Below, piece by piece: positions 11,246 to 20,415 of a stretch of DNA of 64,000 bases. Under the pieces are notes generated by a model. The model was not told the DNA's origin and ran no database searches. It saw nothing but the letters and a program-made list of their open reading frames with translations. Position 1 is the first letter of the stretch. Each line of letters starts with the position of its first letter. Source of the stretch: Metaphire vulgaris (lineage: Eukaryota > Annelida > Clitellata > Crassiclitellata > Megascolecidae); NCBI GenBank assembly GCA_018105865.1, contig CM030840.1, forward strand, positions 8,762,294-8,826,293, given 5' to 3'. The position numbers and the translations under genes are program-made.

Positions 11246-11322
11246 TACAGTGGGAGGTCCCTTTTCATTGACAGTTGGAGCCCCAGGCGACAGTCCGTCT
11301 TCTCCCGTCTCGTAGTAAGTAA

Positions 11323-13711
11323 CACTGGTCAACAAATTTTACGCAAGTTTTTGTTTCCTCTACAAATTATGGTTAAACTAATAGATTTTGACTTGCTGAA
11401 CACAAATATGTAATTAGAATTTCTGTATCACGTAAGGTTTTTAAGAAATCGACAATTTAGCATTTTGTATTGTAACGTCTTCTGCAACATAATCCTACAG
11501 AAGGATCTAGGCAATAATGACAAGACATGAGAAAATTAGAAATGTTTTGCTGTAGATTTTCGTTTGTAGTCACTGTCCTGTGCTTCACGTATCAGTGACC
11601 AACAGTAGTCTCCGAGCATATACAGACTCCACTTTCCCTGGTAGCGTTTCTCGATGCTGGCAATGTCTTTGTGAAATCTTTCACCATGTTCAGCACTGAA
11701 GGCGCCGAGATTGTCCGGGAAGAAGTCCAAGTGAGAATGAAGGAAGTGTATCTTCAGTGACATGTTGCATTTCATTGCCTTGTAAGCTTGTAGCAGATTT
11801 CCAACTTGTTCAACATAGTTTGGCGCCTTGTAGTTGCCCAGAAATTTAGCAACAACATCCCTGAAGGCTGTCCAGGCAACATGCTCGGCACCCTGCAGAA
11901 GGCCCTCAAAGTGACTGTCCTTGAGCATCTCTCGAATCTGTGGGCCAACAAAAACGCCTTCTTTTATTTTAGCATCACTGGTGCGTGGAAACCTCTGTCG
12001 TAAGTATGTAAAGGCTTCACTTTCTTTGTTCATTGCTTTGACAAAGTTTTTCATTAACCCAAGTTTGATGTGCAAAGGTGGGAGATAAATGTTCTTCGGA
12101 TCAACCAGAGGATCATGTTTAACGTTCTTCTGTCCTGGAACCAAGTCCCTGCGAGTTGGCCAGACCTTTCTCACATAATGTGAATCTCTAGCTCGGCTGT
12201 CCCACTCGCAAAGAAAGCAGCAGTACTTGGTGTATAGCCTAGCTGCAGACCGAGTAGAATTGCAACAACTTTCAGATCTCCACATATATTCCAGTTGTAT
12301 CTCGAGTATTCTATGTGTTTCAATAGCAGCTGCATGTTCTCATATGTTTCCTTCATGTAAGCAGCATGTCCAATGGGTACTGAAGGGTATGAATTGCCAT
12401 TGTGCAGCAAAACAGCCTTTAAACTTAACCGCGAAGAGTCAACAAAAAGTCGCCATTTGGATGGATTGTGCTTACAGCCGAAAGCAGAAAGCAATCCATC
12501 AATGTCAATGCAAAAAGTAAGACTGTCGATTTTTTGAAGAATCGAGTCAAATCTTCATGCCGTTTACGAAATACTGAAATTTTTGTACCTGGAGAGAGCA
12601 GATTCCATCCTTGCAACCTAGATCCAAGCAATTCTGCTTGATTTTTTCACAAATCTAAGTCTCTGACCAGATCATTGAGCTCTGCCTGAGAAATCAAATG
12701 AGGATTGCTGGATGTCGATGGCTCAAACTCTGGGTCTTCCGTAGCTGAATCATCAACTATCTGCAGCATTTAATATGTCTCTGCATGCTCGTCCTCGTCC
12801 TCCAGTGTCCAAAACTCGGGTGGGGGGTGGAACAGGAAGACTCTCGTCGAGTGGAACTGGTCTCATTGCCGAGGCAAGGTTAGGATACTCAATAGACTTC
12901 CTATTCTTTGAAGAAAATCCTGTAACATTCGTCATGCAGAAGAAGGCAATCCGTTACATGATTATTCTGCTCCCTCCATATCATTGGTATGGCGAATGGC
13001 ATGGATAGACGCTTACCTGCAAGCCAAGCTCGCAGACTGGTAGCACAAGAAGAACAACATATATGAGGTGCCCATACTTTGTCCTGGTCGCCAATTTTTG
13101 CATCCAAAGTATAACTCATATCCTTTCTTTATGATTGCTGTCATATTCCGCTTCTGTTATTTCAACGTAAACTCTCCACAGATGTAGCAGAACGTGTCAA
13201 TGCTATTGCGACATCGACGCGACATTTCAGAAACTTTAATTAAATTAGTTAATATATTCAATTCACAGCCTTTAACTAAACAGTTATATCTCATCAAATA
13301 GAAAGCAGCTGCTTCCTAGTGCTGCTTGGTATTTATATAGGACTGCGTAACCATAGCAACAATACATGCTAGGCATGTAGTCTTGAAGACAGGTTTGGGC
13401 ACGTCTGGGCATGTCTGGACATGCCTAATTATACTAATTTTCAAAATCCATGTAGTTAAGTGAGCCAGCAGTGCATATTACATCTGTTATGGCGGTCACA
13501 TAAGATTCTTGCCTAACCTGAATACCCATAACTCAGATAACTCTCGAAAACCACGATTTTAAAATTCTTATAATTTTAAAATTTAAAATCAGCTTTTGAT
13601 CAAAAAACTTACGTGATAGGAAAATTTCAAAATTATTCCTGTAATCAGCATGACAAAATCTACCTGGAACACCAGAAATTGCACAGGAAACAAAAACCTT
13701 GTTGACCAGTG
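11323..13711. mobile_element. Gene-bearing TIR element (CACTGGTCAACAA ends), unclassified
   Basis: The ends are CACTGGTCAACAA at 11323 and its inverse TTGTTGACCAGTG ending at 13711. The match continues imperfectly inward for about 120 bp (shared GTTTTTGTTTCC, AGATTTTG and TATCACGTAAG blocks). Flanks are TAA on both sides (11320-11322; 13712-13714), suggesting a 3-bp duplication as in PIF/Harbinger-type insertions, although a 3-bp match is weak. The 2389-bp interior holds one minus-strand frameshifted coding region (13130-11536) and nothing else recognisable. I infer that it is a DNA transposon and its protein the candidate transposase. Confidence 0.75.
11536..13130 (-). pseudogene. Candidate transposase-like gene, frameshifted, family unknown
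   Basis: Minus-strand segments lie in order. (1) 13119-12901 carries DAKIGDQDKVWAPHICCSSC followed by ATSLRAW, MPFAIPMIWRE and a C-x5-C pair, a probable zinc-binding head. (2) 12935-12753 carries FSSKNRKSIEYPNLASAMRP. (3) 12631-12425 carries GSRLQGWNLLSPGTKISVF and KRHEDL. (4) 12494-12171 carries HNPSKWRLFVDSSRLSLKAV, LLHNG and YNWNICGDLKVVAILLGLQL. (5) 12285-11536 carries CCFLCEWDSRARDSHYV, PPLHIKLGLMKNFVKAM, MSLKIHFLHSHLDFFPDNLG, and EHGERFHKDI. At least four frame breaks exist. The Asp in DSSR and GDLK, the His-rich HFLHSHLDFF block, and E/H in EHGERFH are candidate catalytic residues. I recall similar uncharacterised proteins in other invertebrates, but no named domain. Confidence 0.72.
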
Positions 13712-14307
13712 TAATCTGTATTTCCCATTCCATTCAGACCGTAATAAAAAAGTATTTCATTGAAGAATGCTTAAATCACTAAATAATTATAACTAATGCT
13801 TAATTTTTTAAGGAAGAAGTTTTGCTATAAAATGAAACAAGCAGGCGAAATCTGTAGCTGGATAAATAGAAATATACTTTGCTGCAAAAATACTAAATTG
13901 ACGTTACTGAAATGCTGATGATCCCATTAGAGCGTTAGATATTGGTAGCCTGTTGCATAGTAGAGCCTTTGCTTTATAATTTATATTATTAAATATATAC
14001 AACTACAAAACTACTAAATAATAATACTCAAATCTAGTTCCTTTTAATCAAGCCTTAACAGTTTCCCCAGTCCCTGTGCAGTTGAAATTGAACTTATTTG
14101 TTTTCCGTGACATTCAATGATCATTTGGGACTTTCGATGTGCAATTCAAACATTCAATGTCAGTAGACCAAGTGTCGGTAGACCAATTCTCGTAGTAGAC
14201 CAAGTGTCGGTAGACCAATTGTCATAGTAGACCTGTTGTCGGTCGACCAAAAGTCTGTAGACGAAGTGTCGTAGACCAAAAGTCTGTAGACGAATTGTCC
14301 CGAAACC

Positions 14308-14807
14308 ATAAAGAATCCCTGTATAGAATTTCTACTGCCAACAATAATTTTAAAAAACAGCACATTTGTATACGAAATTTATACATTTCCAGATCCTTAT
14401 ATTATATGTTTTTGATTTATACTTTTTCTGCACTTACATAAACGCTACTCTTATTGCATGTTTAATTACTGTATTTCACATACAAAGCTTCATCTTTTGT
14501 ACTTTTGCAAAATTTAATATCTCATGAAATTATTTTATAGATTATACTTTGTATCAATATAGGGAGCTATAAAAATTCAGAGGAAGTTAATATTCTACAT
14601 ATAATAAAGAGATGGGAAGTCTTTATTGCACGTATAAAAATGTGACTTGGGGATTCATCTTTAAGGGGATTCATTTTAATTCACTATACCGGAACTCCGA
14701 ATGTCCGTCCCAAATTATTTAGATAATTTTTATAATAATAGTTATGAATTATGATTAAAAGAACAAAGAGCATAGGAAATACACATTTGCAAAGAACACG
14801 ACAGTGG
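14308..14807. other. AT-rich filler between nest and LINE
   Basis: This contains the right part of the outermost inverted-repeat layer up to 14693 and then AT-rich unique sequence. I see no gene or other repeat. Confidence 0.5.
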
Positions 14808-15258
14808 TTTATTTGTTGTTATTATTATTATTCATCATCATCATGTTCTCTGTCCTGGGACAGGTTCAGGGCTCCATTGTTTCCATTCCTCTCTGCATCT
14901 TGCTTCTTCTTTGATTTCTGCATAGATCTTGTGATGCTGTGCGTCTGTTTCATCATCCAGTCCAGTAGCATCATCCTTGGTCTCCCTTTTGTCTTTCTTC
15001 CTGACATTCTTCCTTCAATTACTGTTCTGAGTAATGATTCTCCTCTTAGTACGTGTCCAATCCAGTTCCTCTATCTTTTTTGATGGTACTGATTATCGAT
15101 CTTTGTTCGTCCACCATCTGTAGTACTTCATTGTTTGTTTTCTTGTCCATCCACTTGATGTTTTTCATTCTTCTCCATATCCACATTTCGAATGCTTCCA
15201 GCTTTTGTATGTCCTTCTTCTGGAGGGTCCAGGTTTCTGAGGCATATAAAGTGACACT

Positions 15259-15640
15259 TCATATCAACGTTTTTATCAATCTCTTCTTTAGTTCTCTACT
15301 TAGCCGTCCTCTTACCAGTTCTCCTCTGTCCAAAAAGGCTTGTTTTCCCATTGCTATTCTTCTCTTTATCTCCTCCTGATATCTGGAGTCTTCTGTCATT
15401 AGGCTCCCAAGGTAGCAGAATTGTGTCACCTGTTCCAGTTCTGTTCCATCAACCATTGTGGTGAATCTAGGTGGATTTTTGCTCTTTGTTATTACCACGA
15501 TTTTTGTTTTCAGAGTGTTTATTTTCATGCCATTTTCTTTTGACGTTGTATTTAGTTTGTCCATTATTCTTTGTAGTTCTCTTTTACTCCCTGTTAGCAT
15601 CGCTTGGTCGTCTGCAAAACGTATGGCATGATATGGTATG
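15259..15640 (-). pseudogene. RTE LINE reverse transcriptase, catalytic part
   Basis: On the minus strand the sequence reads IRFADDQAML (catalytic FADD) then GSKRELQRIMDKLN, MKINTLKTKIVVITK, QVTQFCYLGSLMTED and EEIKRRIAMGKQAF. These are the palm and thumb parts of a LINE RT. Upstream RT fingers (QFGFRRGRGTKDAIRVM) reappear at 15900-15790, but the stretch between them is replaced by an inverted copy of downstream sequence. Confidence 0.8.
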
Positions 15641-15775
15641 TCACTTTATATGCCTCAGAAACCTGGACTCTCCAGAAGAAGGACATACAAAAGCTGGAAG
15701 CATTTGAAACGTGGATATGGAGAAGAATGAAAAACATCAAGTGCACGGACAAGAAAACAAATGATGAAGTGCTAA
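15637..15775 (+). repeat. Inverted internal duplication within the RTE LINE
   Basis: This is a copy, in opposite orientation, of the LINE's own C-terminal region at about 15120-15262 (SETWTLQKKDIQKLEAFETW when read on the plus strand). Identity is high by eye, with few mismatches over about 135 bp, and the spacer is about 375 bp. It replaces the RT segment normally found between the fingers and the FADD motif. Confidence 0.85.
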
Positions 15776-16126
15776 CAAAACATACTTACTCATCTTTTCT
15801 ACATTCGTTGTTTCTTTCACCTATGACCCTCATCACACGGATGGCATCTTTCGTGCCTCTTCCTCTCCGGAATCCAAATTGATCCTCTCCCAGATGATTC
15901 AAAGCTTCTACTTTTGCTTCAATTCGCTCTTTCATCACTTTTAACAGGATCTTTGATGCATGGCAAATGAGGCTTATTGTTCAGAAGTCTTGACAATATT
16001 TTGCATTTGCTTTCTTTTCTATAGGTATCATTATAGATTCTTTTAAGTCTTTTGGCCATTCTCCAGTCTTATAAATTTCTTGGCATATCTCTACTAATTC
16101 TTTTGTTGCTTCTTCTCCCAGACATT

Positions 16127-16940
16127 TAACCCGTTCCCGGGCACCGCCGTCATAAGACGGCGCCGAAAATCATGTCGAGACGGGTAAAGCCGTTTATAAA
16201 CGGTGCTCATGGCGCGCCACATAAGAATGTGTGTACTCCGGACATTGAAGTTTTAAACCGCACCAAAAGCGACTATTCGATTTATTTACTATCCATTCGA
16301 TAGATGGCAGCACTTTCTTTGCTGTTGTTGACTATAATATAAGCAAGAAAACTTGCCGATGATCGTCCAACTTGCCGTTGATCGTCCATTGATTTTGCAT
16401 TGAAATGCCTCGAAAAAGACTCAAGTCTGGAGTTTGAAAAATCATAACTCCGTCAATTTTGGCCTGATCTTCAAAATTTTTGCACCATTCTGTTCCAATT
16501 ACACCACCCTAAAACTTTCTCGCTCATAGTTGGGGTCACCGCTGAAAATTTTTTGCTATTGCGCTTTGAAATTTTTTGGGGGGATGGATTCCGATTTTCG
16601 GCTGTAGAGTGGACCTACCCCCAAAATTTTTTTTTGGCACGCATGGTTCGAAAGTGCAATAAAAATGCTAAACAACGGTGCAAACCGCATCTTTTTAGCT
16701 TCTATATAGCCTGAAATATACTGAGTTGTTCGGTTTCTCAGATTGAAAATCTGTTTGCAAAATTGTCATTTCTTCGAGCAATGAGTAATATTGTTTGAAA
16801 AATCATAACTACCTCAAATTTTGTCCAATCTTCAAAATGTTTGCATTATTCTGTTCCAATTACACCCCTTTAAAACTTTCTTGCTCACAGTTTTGGGGTT
16901 ACCGCGGAAAAATTTTTGCTATGGGGCTTGGAACAAAATT
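16127..16940. mobile_element. Probable piggyBac-type relic (TTAACCCGTTCCCGG left end)
   Basis: TTAACCCGTTCCCGGGC starts at 16127 inside the RTE LINE. TTAA followed by CCC is the hallmark of a piggyBac terminus, and a short subterminal inverted repeat follows (GCCGTCATAAGACGGC). No matching right terminus was found. The interior contains an imperfect direct repeat of about 140 bp (16433-16580 and 16793-16930; shared TTTGAAAAATCATAACT and CATTCTGTTCCAATTACACC). No transposase frame is present. Confidence 0.55.
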
Positions 16941-17547
16941 TGACCAAAATGTTGCCGATGTAGTCCAGTTGATATCTTTCCCTCTGTCCAGGCATCATCC
17001 ATGTATATCTTCTCCTCATGTGATGTTTAAAACAAGTATTCGTTATTACCAATCTTTGGTTCTTACTAAATTCTACTAATCTGTTACCTCTGTTATTTCT
17101 TTTTCCTAGACCATATTTGCCTACGCAGTCTTCTTCTCTTCCTTCTCCCACTACCGCATTCTCCCATTACCCACTGCCCACTACCAAATGTCTCCCATGA
17201 TGATCGAGTATTCAGTTCCTTTTACTTTTTGCAGGATCTCGTCTAGTTGTTCATATATTCTTTCTATTTCTTCGTCTTCGTGTGCCATAGTTGGCATGTA
17301 TACCTGTACAATGGTGACATCTGCTGGGTCTGCATTTAGTATCACAGCGATTATTCTGTTTTCAAACATCTGTATGTTTTTCACACTCTTCACTGCATCT
17401 TTTCCCAGAAGAATTGCTACACCTCCTTGTCCTTCTATTGCTCTCGTGTGTATTATTCTTACATCTTCGCTTATAAAGTCTCCTTCTTTTTTCCACCTTA
17501 CCTCACTTAAACCCAATATTGACATGTTAGCCTTCTTCATCTCCCTT
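16941..17547 (-). pseudogene. RTE LINE endonuclease domain (C-terminal blocks)
   Basis: Minus-strand frames carry REMKKANMSILGLSEVRWKK (catalytic Glu region), GGVAILLGKDAVKS, TIVQVYMPTM, YSIIMGD (Asp), then RLVITNTCFKHHMRRRYTWM and RYQLDYI. These are successive AP-endonuclease blocks of an RTE element. The frame is interrupted near 17181-17150. The N-terminal start lies beyond the insertion at 17548-18395. Confidence 0.82.
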
Positions 17548-18395
17548 TTTATTATTATTATTCCAGGACAATTTATATAGCGCTGTACGCATGGTTTAAA
17601 ATCCAAAATCAAAAGCGCTTTGACAACGCTGACATGTCAATGAAGGTCAGAAGGTGGTGATGTTAAAGTCAACTGTGATGATGGAAAGACTTTGCTGCCA
17701 TGAGGAAGTCTGGTGCAGAGTTCTTTAGAAGCGGTCCTTCAAAGAAACTGTAGCCCCATTGACATGCCAACGAGGAACAGAAGATGATGTAAGAGTCCGC
17801 GAGTTGGTAGTAGGAGTTATCCACGCAGATGTAACCACTGGTGAGTTCCTAAAGAAGCGGTCTTCCGTAAGAAGATAGTTCCGTCGTTGAAATTGGCAAA
17901 TCCGATGAAGATGGAAAATCCGACGACGTCCAGAACGACAGTCAACCGCAAATCCTCTGAATTTTCACGCAGCAGCCATTAAATTAATAATGACTGACAT
18001 TGGCGCAAATGAGGACAGGAAGCAAATGACTTGAACTTCCAGACCGACGTGGAAGGTAGAGGATGGCACGAGACATGTCGGAAACCGAAGAGCAGAACAC
18101 AGTCCTCACGTAGATGGAGACTCCAGTGATGTCCAGAACACTGTCGATCACAGCCGCCTAGCGCTACAATAGCTAACCTGGCAGCATCCAGCCCGCAGCG
18201 GTGAGACCGACTGGATACTTCCAGAAACGACGTGAAACAGAAGAGGATGGCTAAAACTTCTCAGCAAACCGACGAACAAGAAGCAGTCCTCATGTCCGGC
18301 GCAAAATTCACGGACAGAGCGTCAGCAAATGCCGAGAAGCGACGGCGAAACGAGGCACACACAACATGTGCAGGCTGCCGTTGATAGGCGCCAAA
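17548..18395 (-). mobile_element. Retroposed element of unknown type, L2-like tail
   Basis: The insert separates two halves of the RTE endonuclease (NRPRKLYNIIR and REMKKAN). It begins with (ATT)n, then CCAGGACAATTTATATAGCG, the minus view of an L2-type 3' tail. The flanks share TCCCTT (about 17541 and 18400), a plausible TSD. The 800-bp interior has no clear RT. About 240 bp are homologous to 36626-36885 (AAATCAAAAGCGCTTT, GACATGTCAATGAAGGTC, TAGCCCCATTGACATG-like blocks). It may be a non-autonomous element mobilised by an L2-type LINE. Confidence 0.65.
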
Positions 18396-18399
18396 CATA

Positions 18400-18490
18400 A
18401 AATCCCTTATTATATTGTACAATTTTCTAGGTCTGTTTAGTGCTCTCATAATATTCCAAGTACCTATTTTTATACTATCTTTCATTTGTT
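18400..18490 (-). pseudogene. RTE LINE endonuclease start
   Basis: The minus-strand frame beginning at 18485 reads MKDSIKIGTWNIMRALNRPR, the usual beginning of an RTE endonuclease (GTWN block), and runs to the insertion point. Sequence from 18490 to about 18600 may be the LINE's 5' untranslated region or flank. Confidence 0.78.
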
Positions 18491-18610
18491 TTCGTTTTCT
18501 CTGCTGTGGACAAGGATTTCGCTGGATGATGACCGAGGAGGCCTAGTTACCTTCCATGCCGAACGTGACACTTGCCGAGTTTATTTATTTAATTTATTTT
18601 TCTTTCACGC

Positions 18611-18836
18611 TCGCTGAATCAGTCATCGTTGAAAATTTGCAACTGTTCCTTCTCATACGCAGCACCTGAAATTTGGAACTCTATCCCAGCTTCCCTTCGA
18701 AAACTTGGACACTTTCACTTTCAAACAATAAAATCTGAATCCTCATTTCCTATAAATTCTGCATTGTCTCCTCAAGTTTTCAGGTCTAAGCTTAAATCCT
18801 TCCTTTTACTGAAGTCATTTCCTCCATAGCTGTGGC
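18611..18836 (+). mobile_element. L2-A LINE fragment (C-terminal end)
   Basis: The frame reads LKICNCSFSYAAPEIWNSIP, ASLRKLGHF and PQVFRSKLKSFLLLKSFPP and stops, matching the C-terminus of other L2-A copies (24300-24515; 54290-54500). It is 5'-truncated, and its 3' untranslated tail is cut off by the element starting at 18839. Confidence 0.82.
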
Positions 18837-18837
18837 T

Positions 18838-18945
18838 AGGGTTGTGAGTTCAGAAATTTCCGGACATTTCCTGCGGAATTTTTCCGGAATTTTTCTAAAA
18901 ATAGCGGTACTTTTCCGGAAAAATTCCGGAAATGTTTATTACTAT
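18838..18945. mobile_element. Ac-like hAT left end (TAGGGTTGTGAGTTC) with TTTCCGG arrays
   Basis: TAGGGTTGTGAGTTC is followed by several copies of a TTTCCGGAA/TTTTCCGGAATTTTT motif in both orientations. This matches the architecture of Ac-like hAT ends: TAG-start terminal repeat plus short subterminal repeats. It interrupts an L2-A 3' region. No right terminus was recognised, so this is a partial call. Confidence 0.5.
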
Positions 18946-19035
18946 TTATTATTATTATTACTATATATTATTATTACTATTTATTACTATTGTTATTATT
19001 ATTGTTATTACTATTTATTACTATTCATTTGTTAG
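18946..19035. repeat. TTATTA/TTACTA-rich simple repeat
   Basis: Degenerate runs of ATT and ACT triplets. Confidence 0.85.
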
Positions 19036-19161
19036 GCATTTGTTAACAACAAAGCTAAAATTGTAGTCAGTATTGTCAGTAGCTGCAAAAATAATGCTTT
19101 TATTAATTTTTTGTCCTAACGTCACCTAATTTTACTGATATGAGCACTAATTAACAGCATA

Positions 19162-19561
19162 GGGGCTGTCCATTAATAATGTCAACAAATTTTGGGCAAT
19201 TTTTGACCCCCTCCCTCCCCCTTGTCAACAACTGTCAACTTTCAGTTACCACCCCTATAATTATGTCAAAAACTTTTCCTCCCAAGATCAATGACAGGTC
19301 CCAATAACAAGGTTATTATTTTTTGCGATGATGACCATTTTTTCCTTTTTTGCACATTGAGTGTCAAAATGTGGTGGTCATCATCTTTTTTGACAGGCTT
19401 TTATTCATTGTAATAAGTAGTTTTCCATGAAATTTCCTATTTTTTGATTATTTGTAAAAAGTGAAATTGTTGACGTCAACTTCTCTTGACTCCCTCTGTC
19501 AACAACTGTCAAACTGTTTCAAGCCCCCCCTAAATTGTTGATGTAATTAATGGACAGCCCC
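19162..19561. mobile_element. Small TIR element GGGGCTGTCCATTAATAATG, ATA duplication
   Basis: A 400-bp non-coding element. GGGGCTGTCCATTAATAATG at the left and TTGATGTAATTAATGGACAG then CCCC at the right are inverted copies. ATA flanks both sides (19159-19161; 19562-19564). The interior holds CTTGTCAACAACTGTCAA-type blocks, also mirrored (19235; 19490), and a variant of the dispersed GACCTTTTTTGCTTGTCAG motif. A 3-bp duplication would fit a PIF/Harbinger-like mechanism; that is inference. Confidence 0.82.
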
Positions 19562-19796
19562 ATACATGAACTTACAGTAGCAGTCAAAAGTAATTTCCAC
19601 AGTATAAAACTCATTAAATTTCATGCCCTGGTCAATTTATAAAAGGCTTTTAATTTTTTAAAATCAGGAATCATTATAGATTAGTTGCTAAGGCACCTTG
19701 GTAACAGATTTTGGCGGTTTATTTAATAATTGTGTTTTAGTGTTATGTGCCAAAACATATAATAGAACTTCGTATTTTAGCTGTGGTAATTACTTT

Positions 19797-20330
19797 TGTC
19801 CAAAGGATTCAGAATTCTATGGTCTGGACGATTACAAAAACTCGTAAGCATGATCATATTAAATCTGTCCTTCAAAAATTACACTGGCTGCCGATAGAAC
19901 AGAGAATTGTATTTAAGACTGGTGTCCTTGTCTTTAAAATACTGCAGTCTGGCCAGCCTCAATATTTAAATCTATGTTAAACCATCCGAAACATTGTCAT
20001 TCAACAGGGTTTGCTGATTCATTGTTAAATGTACCTAGAACAAACACTGAAATTGGTAAGAGAGCTTTTTCTATTTCTGGGCCAAAAATCTGGAACTCTC
20101 TCCCTCCGGTTGTCAGATCTACTAATAAACTGAGCATCTTCAGATCTAGGCTTAAGGCACATCTCTTCCAATTGGCATTTCCTCCTTAGTCTTGTCTTGC
20201 TGTTTCCCTCTGACTGATCTCTGGAATGACCTGGTCTTTTGCGGATGAATTTGAAGTACCATCAATTGATACCCTTGAGTATTAGAAATGGTGCCATAGA
20301 AGCACTTGATGATGATGATGATGATGATGA
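19797..20330 (+). mobile_element. L2-like LINE, strongly 5'-truncated
   Basis: Frames give VQRIQNSMVWTITKTRKHDH, KLHWLPIEQRIVFKTGVLV and, after a frame break near 19975, NTEIGKRAFSISGPKIWNSL and FRSRLKAHLFQLAFPP. The 3' end GGTGCCATAGAAGCACTTGATG runs into (GAT)n and (AAT)n. Confidence 0.8.
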
Positions 20331-20356
20331 TAATAATAATAATAATAATAATAATA

Positions 20357-20415
<59 letters not shown>
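20303..20415. repeat. (GAT)n(AAT)n(ATT)n tract
   Basis: The tail of the preceding LINE grows into AAT and flips to ATT before the next LINE begins at 20416. The tract is self-complementary. Confidence 0.95.

Larger units (their letters stand above)
11006..14307. mobile_element. Mutator-like-sized TIR element with CTAC-repeat ends
   Basis: Both ends consist of about 140-150 bp of degenerate tandem units around GGTCTACTGACACTTGG and CATCTACAGACTTTT, in inverted orientation (11015-11155; 14158-14300). The element is bounded by the same 9-bp flank ATAAAGAAT at 10997-11005 and 14308-14316. A 9-bp duplication with long terminal inverted repeats is what Mutator-like elements show, but no MULE transposase is visible and the class is open. 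The interior is largely the inner element at 11323-13711. Confidence 0.82.
10938..14693. mobile_element. Outermost inverted-repeat pair of a three-layer nest
   Basis: CCGGTGTAGTGAATTGAAAT at 10938 continues to AATGAATCC at 10980. It is matched in inverted orientation by ATTTTAATTCACTATACCGG ending at 14693, with the GAATCC blocks also mirrored. The arms are about 42 bp at roughly 80% identity. I cannot define a TSD because the ends are CCGG palindromes. It encloses the elements at 11006-14307 and 11323-13711, so it is the oldest layer if it is a transposon. Confidence 0.6.
14808..18490 (-). mobile_element. RTE-like LINE, full span with several insertions
   Basis: Starting from the plus-left side, the 3' tail region (TTATTATTATTATTCATCATC, 14818-14845) is followed by C-terminal, RT, linker and endonuclease remnants, ending near 18485 with the endonuclease start KIGTWNIMRALNRPRKLYNI. 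It is interrupted by an inverted internal copy (15637-15775), a TTAA-adjacent element (16127-16940) and another retroelement (17548-18395). The endonuclease and RT blocks match the RTE type often mis-annotated as 'craniofacial development protein 2-like' in animal genomes. Confidence 0.82.

Noticed and set aside
14751..15379. Plus-strand frames with many Phe/Ser/Leu residues resembling membrane proteins
   Set aside because: They are the antisense of the RTE reverse transcriptase, which shows FADD and other RT blocks on the minus strand.
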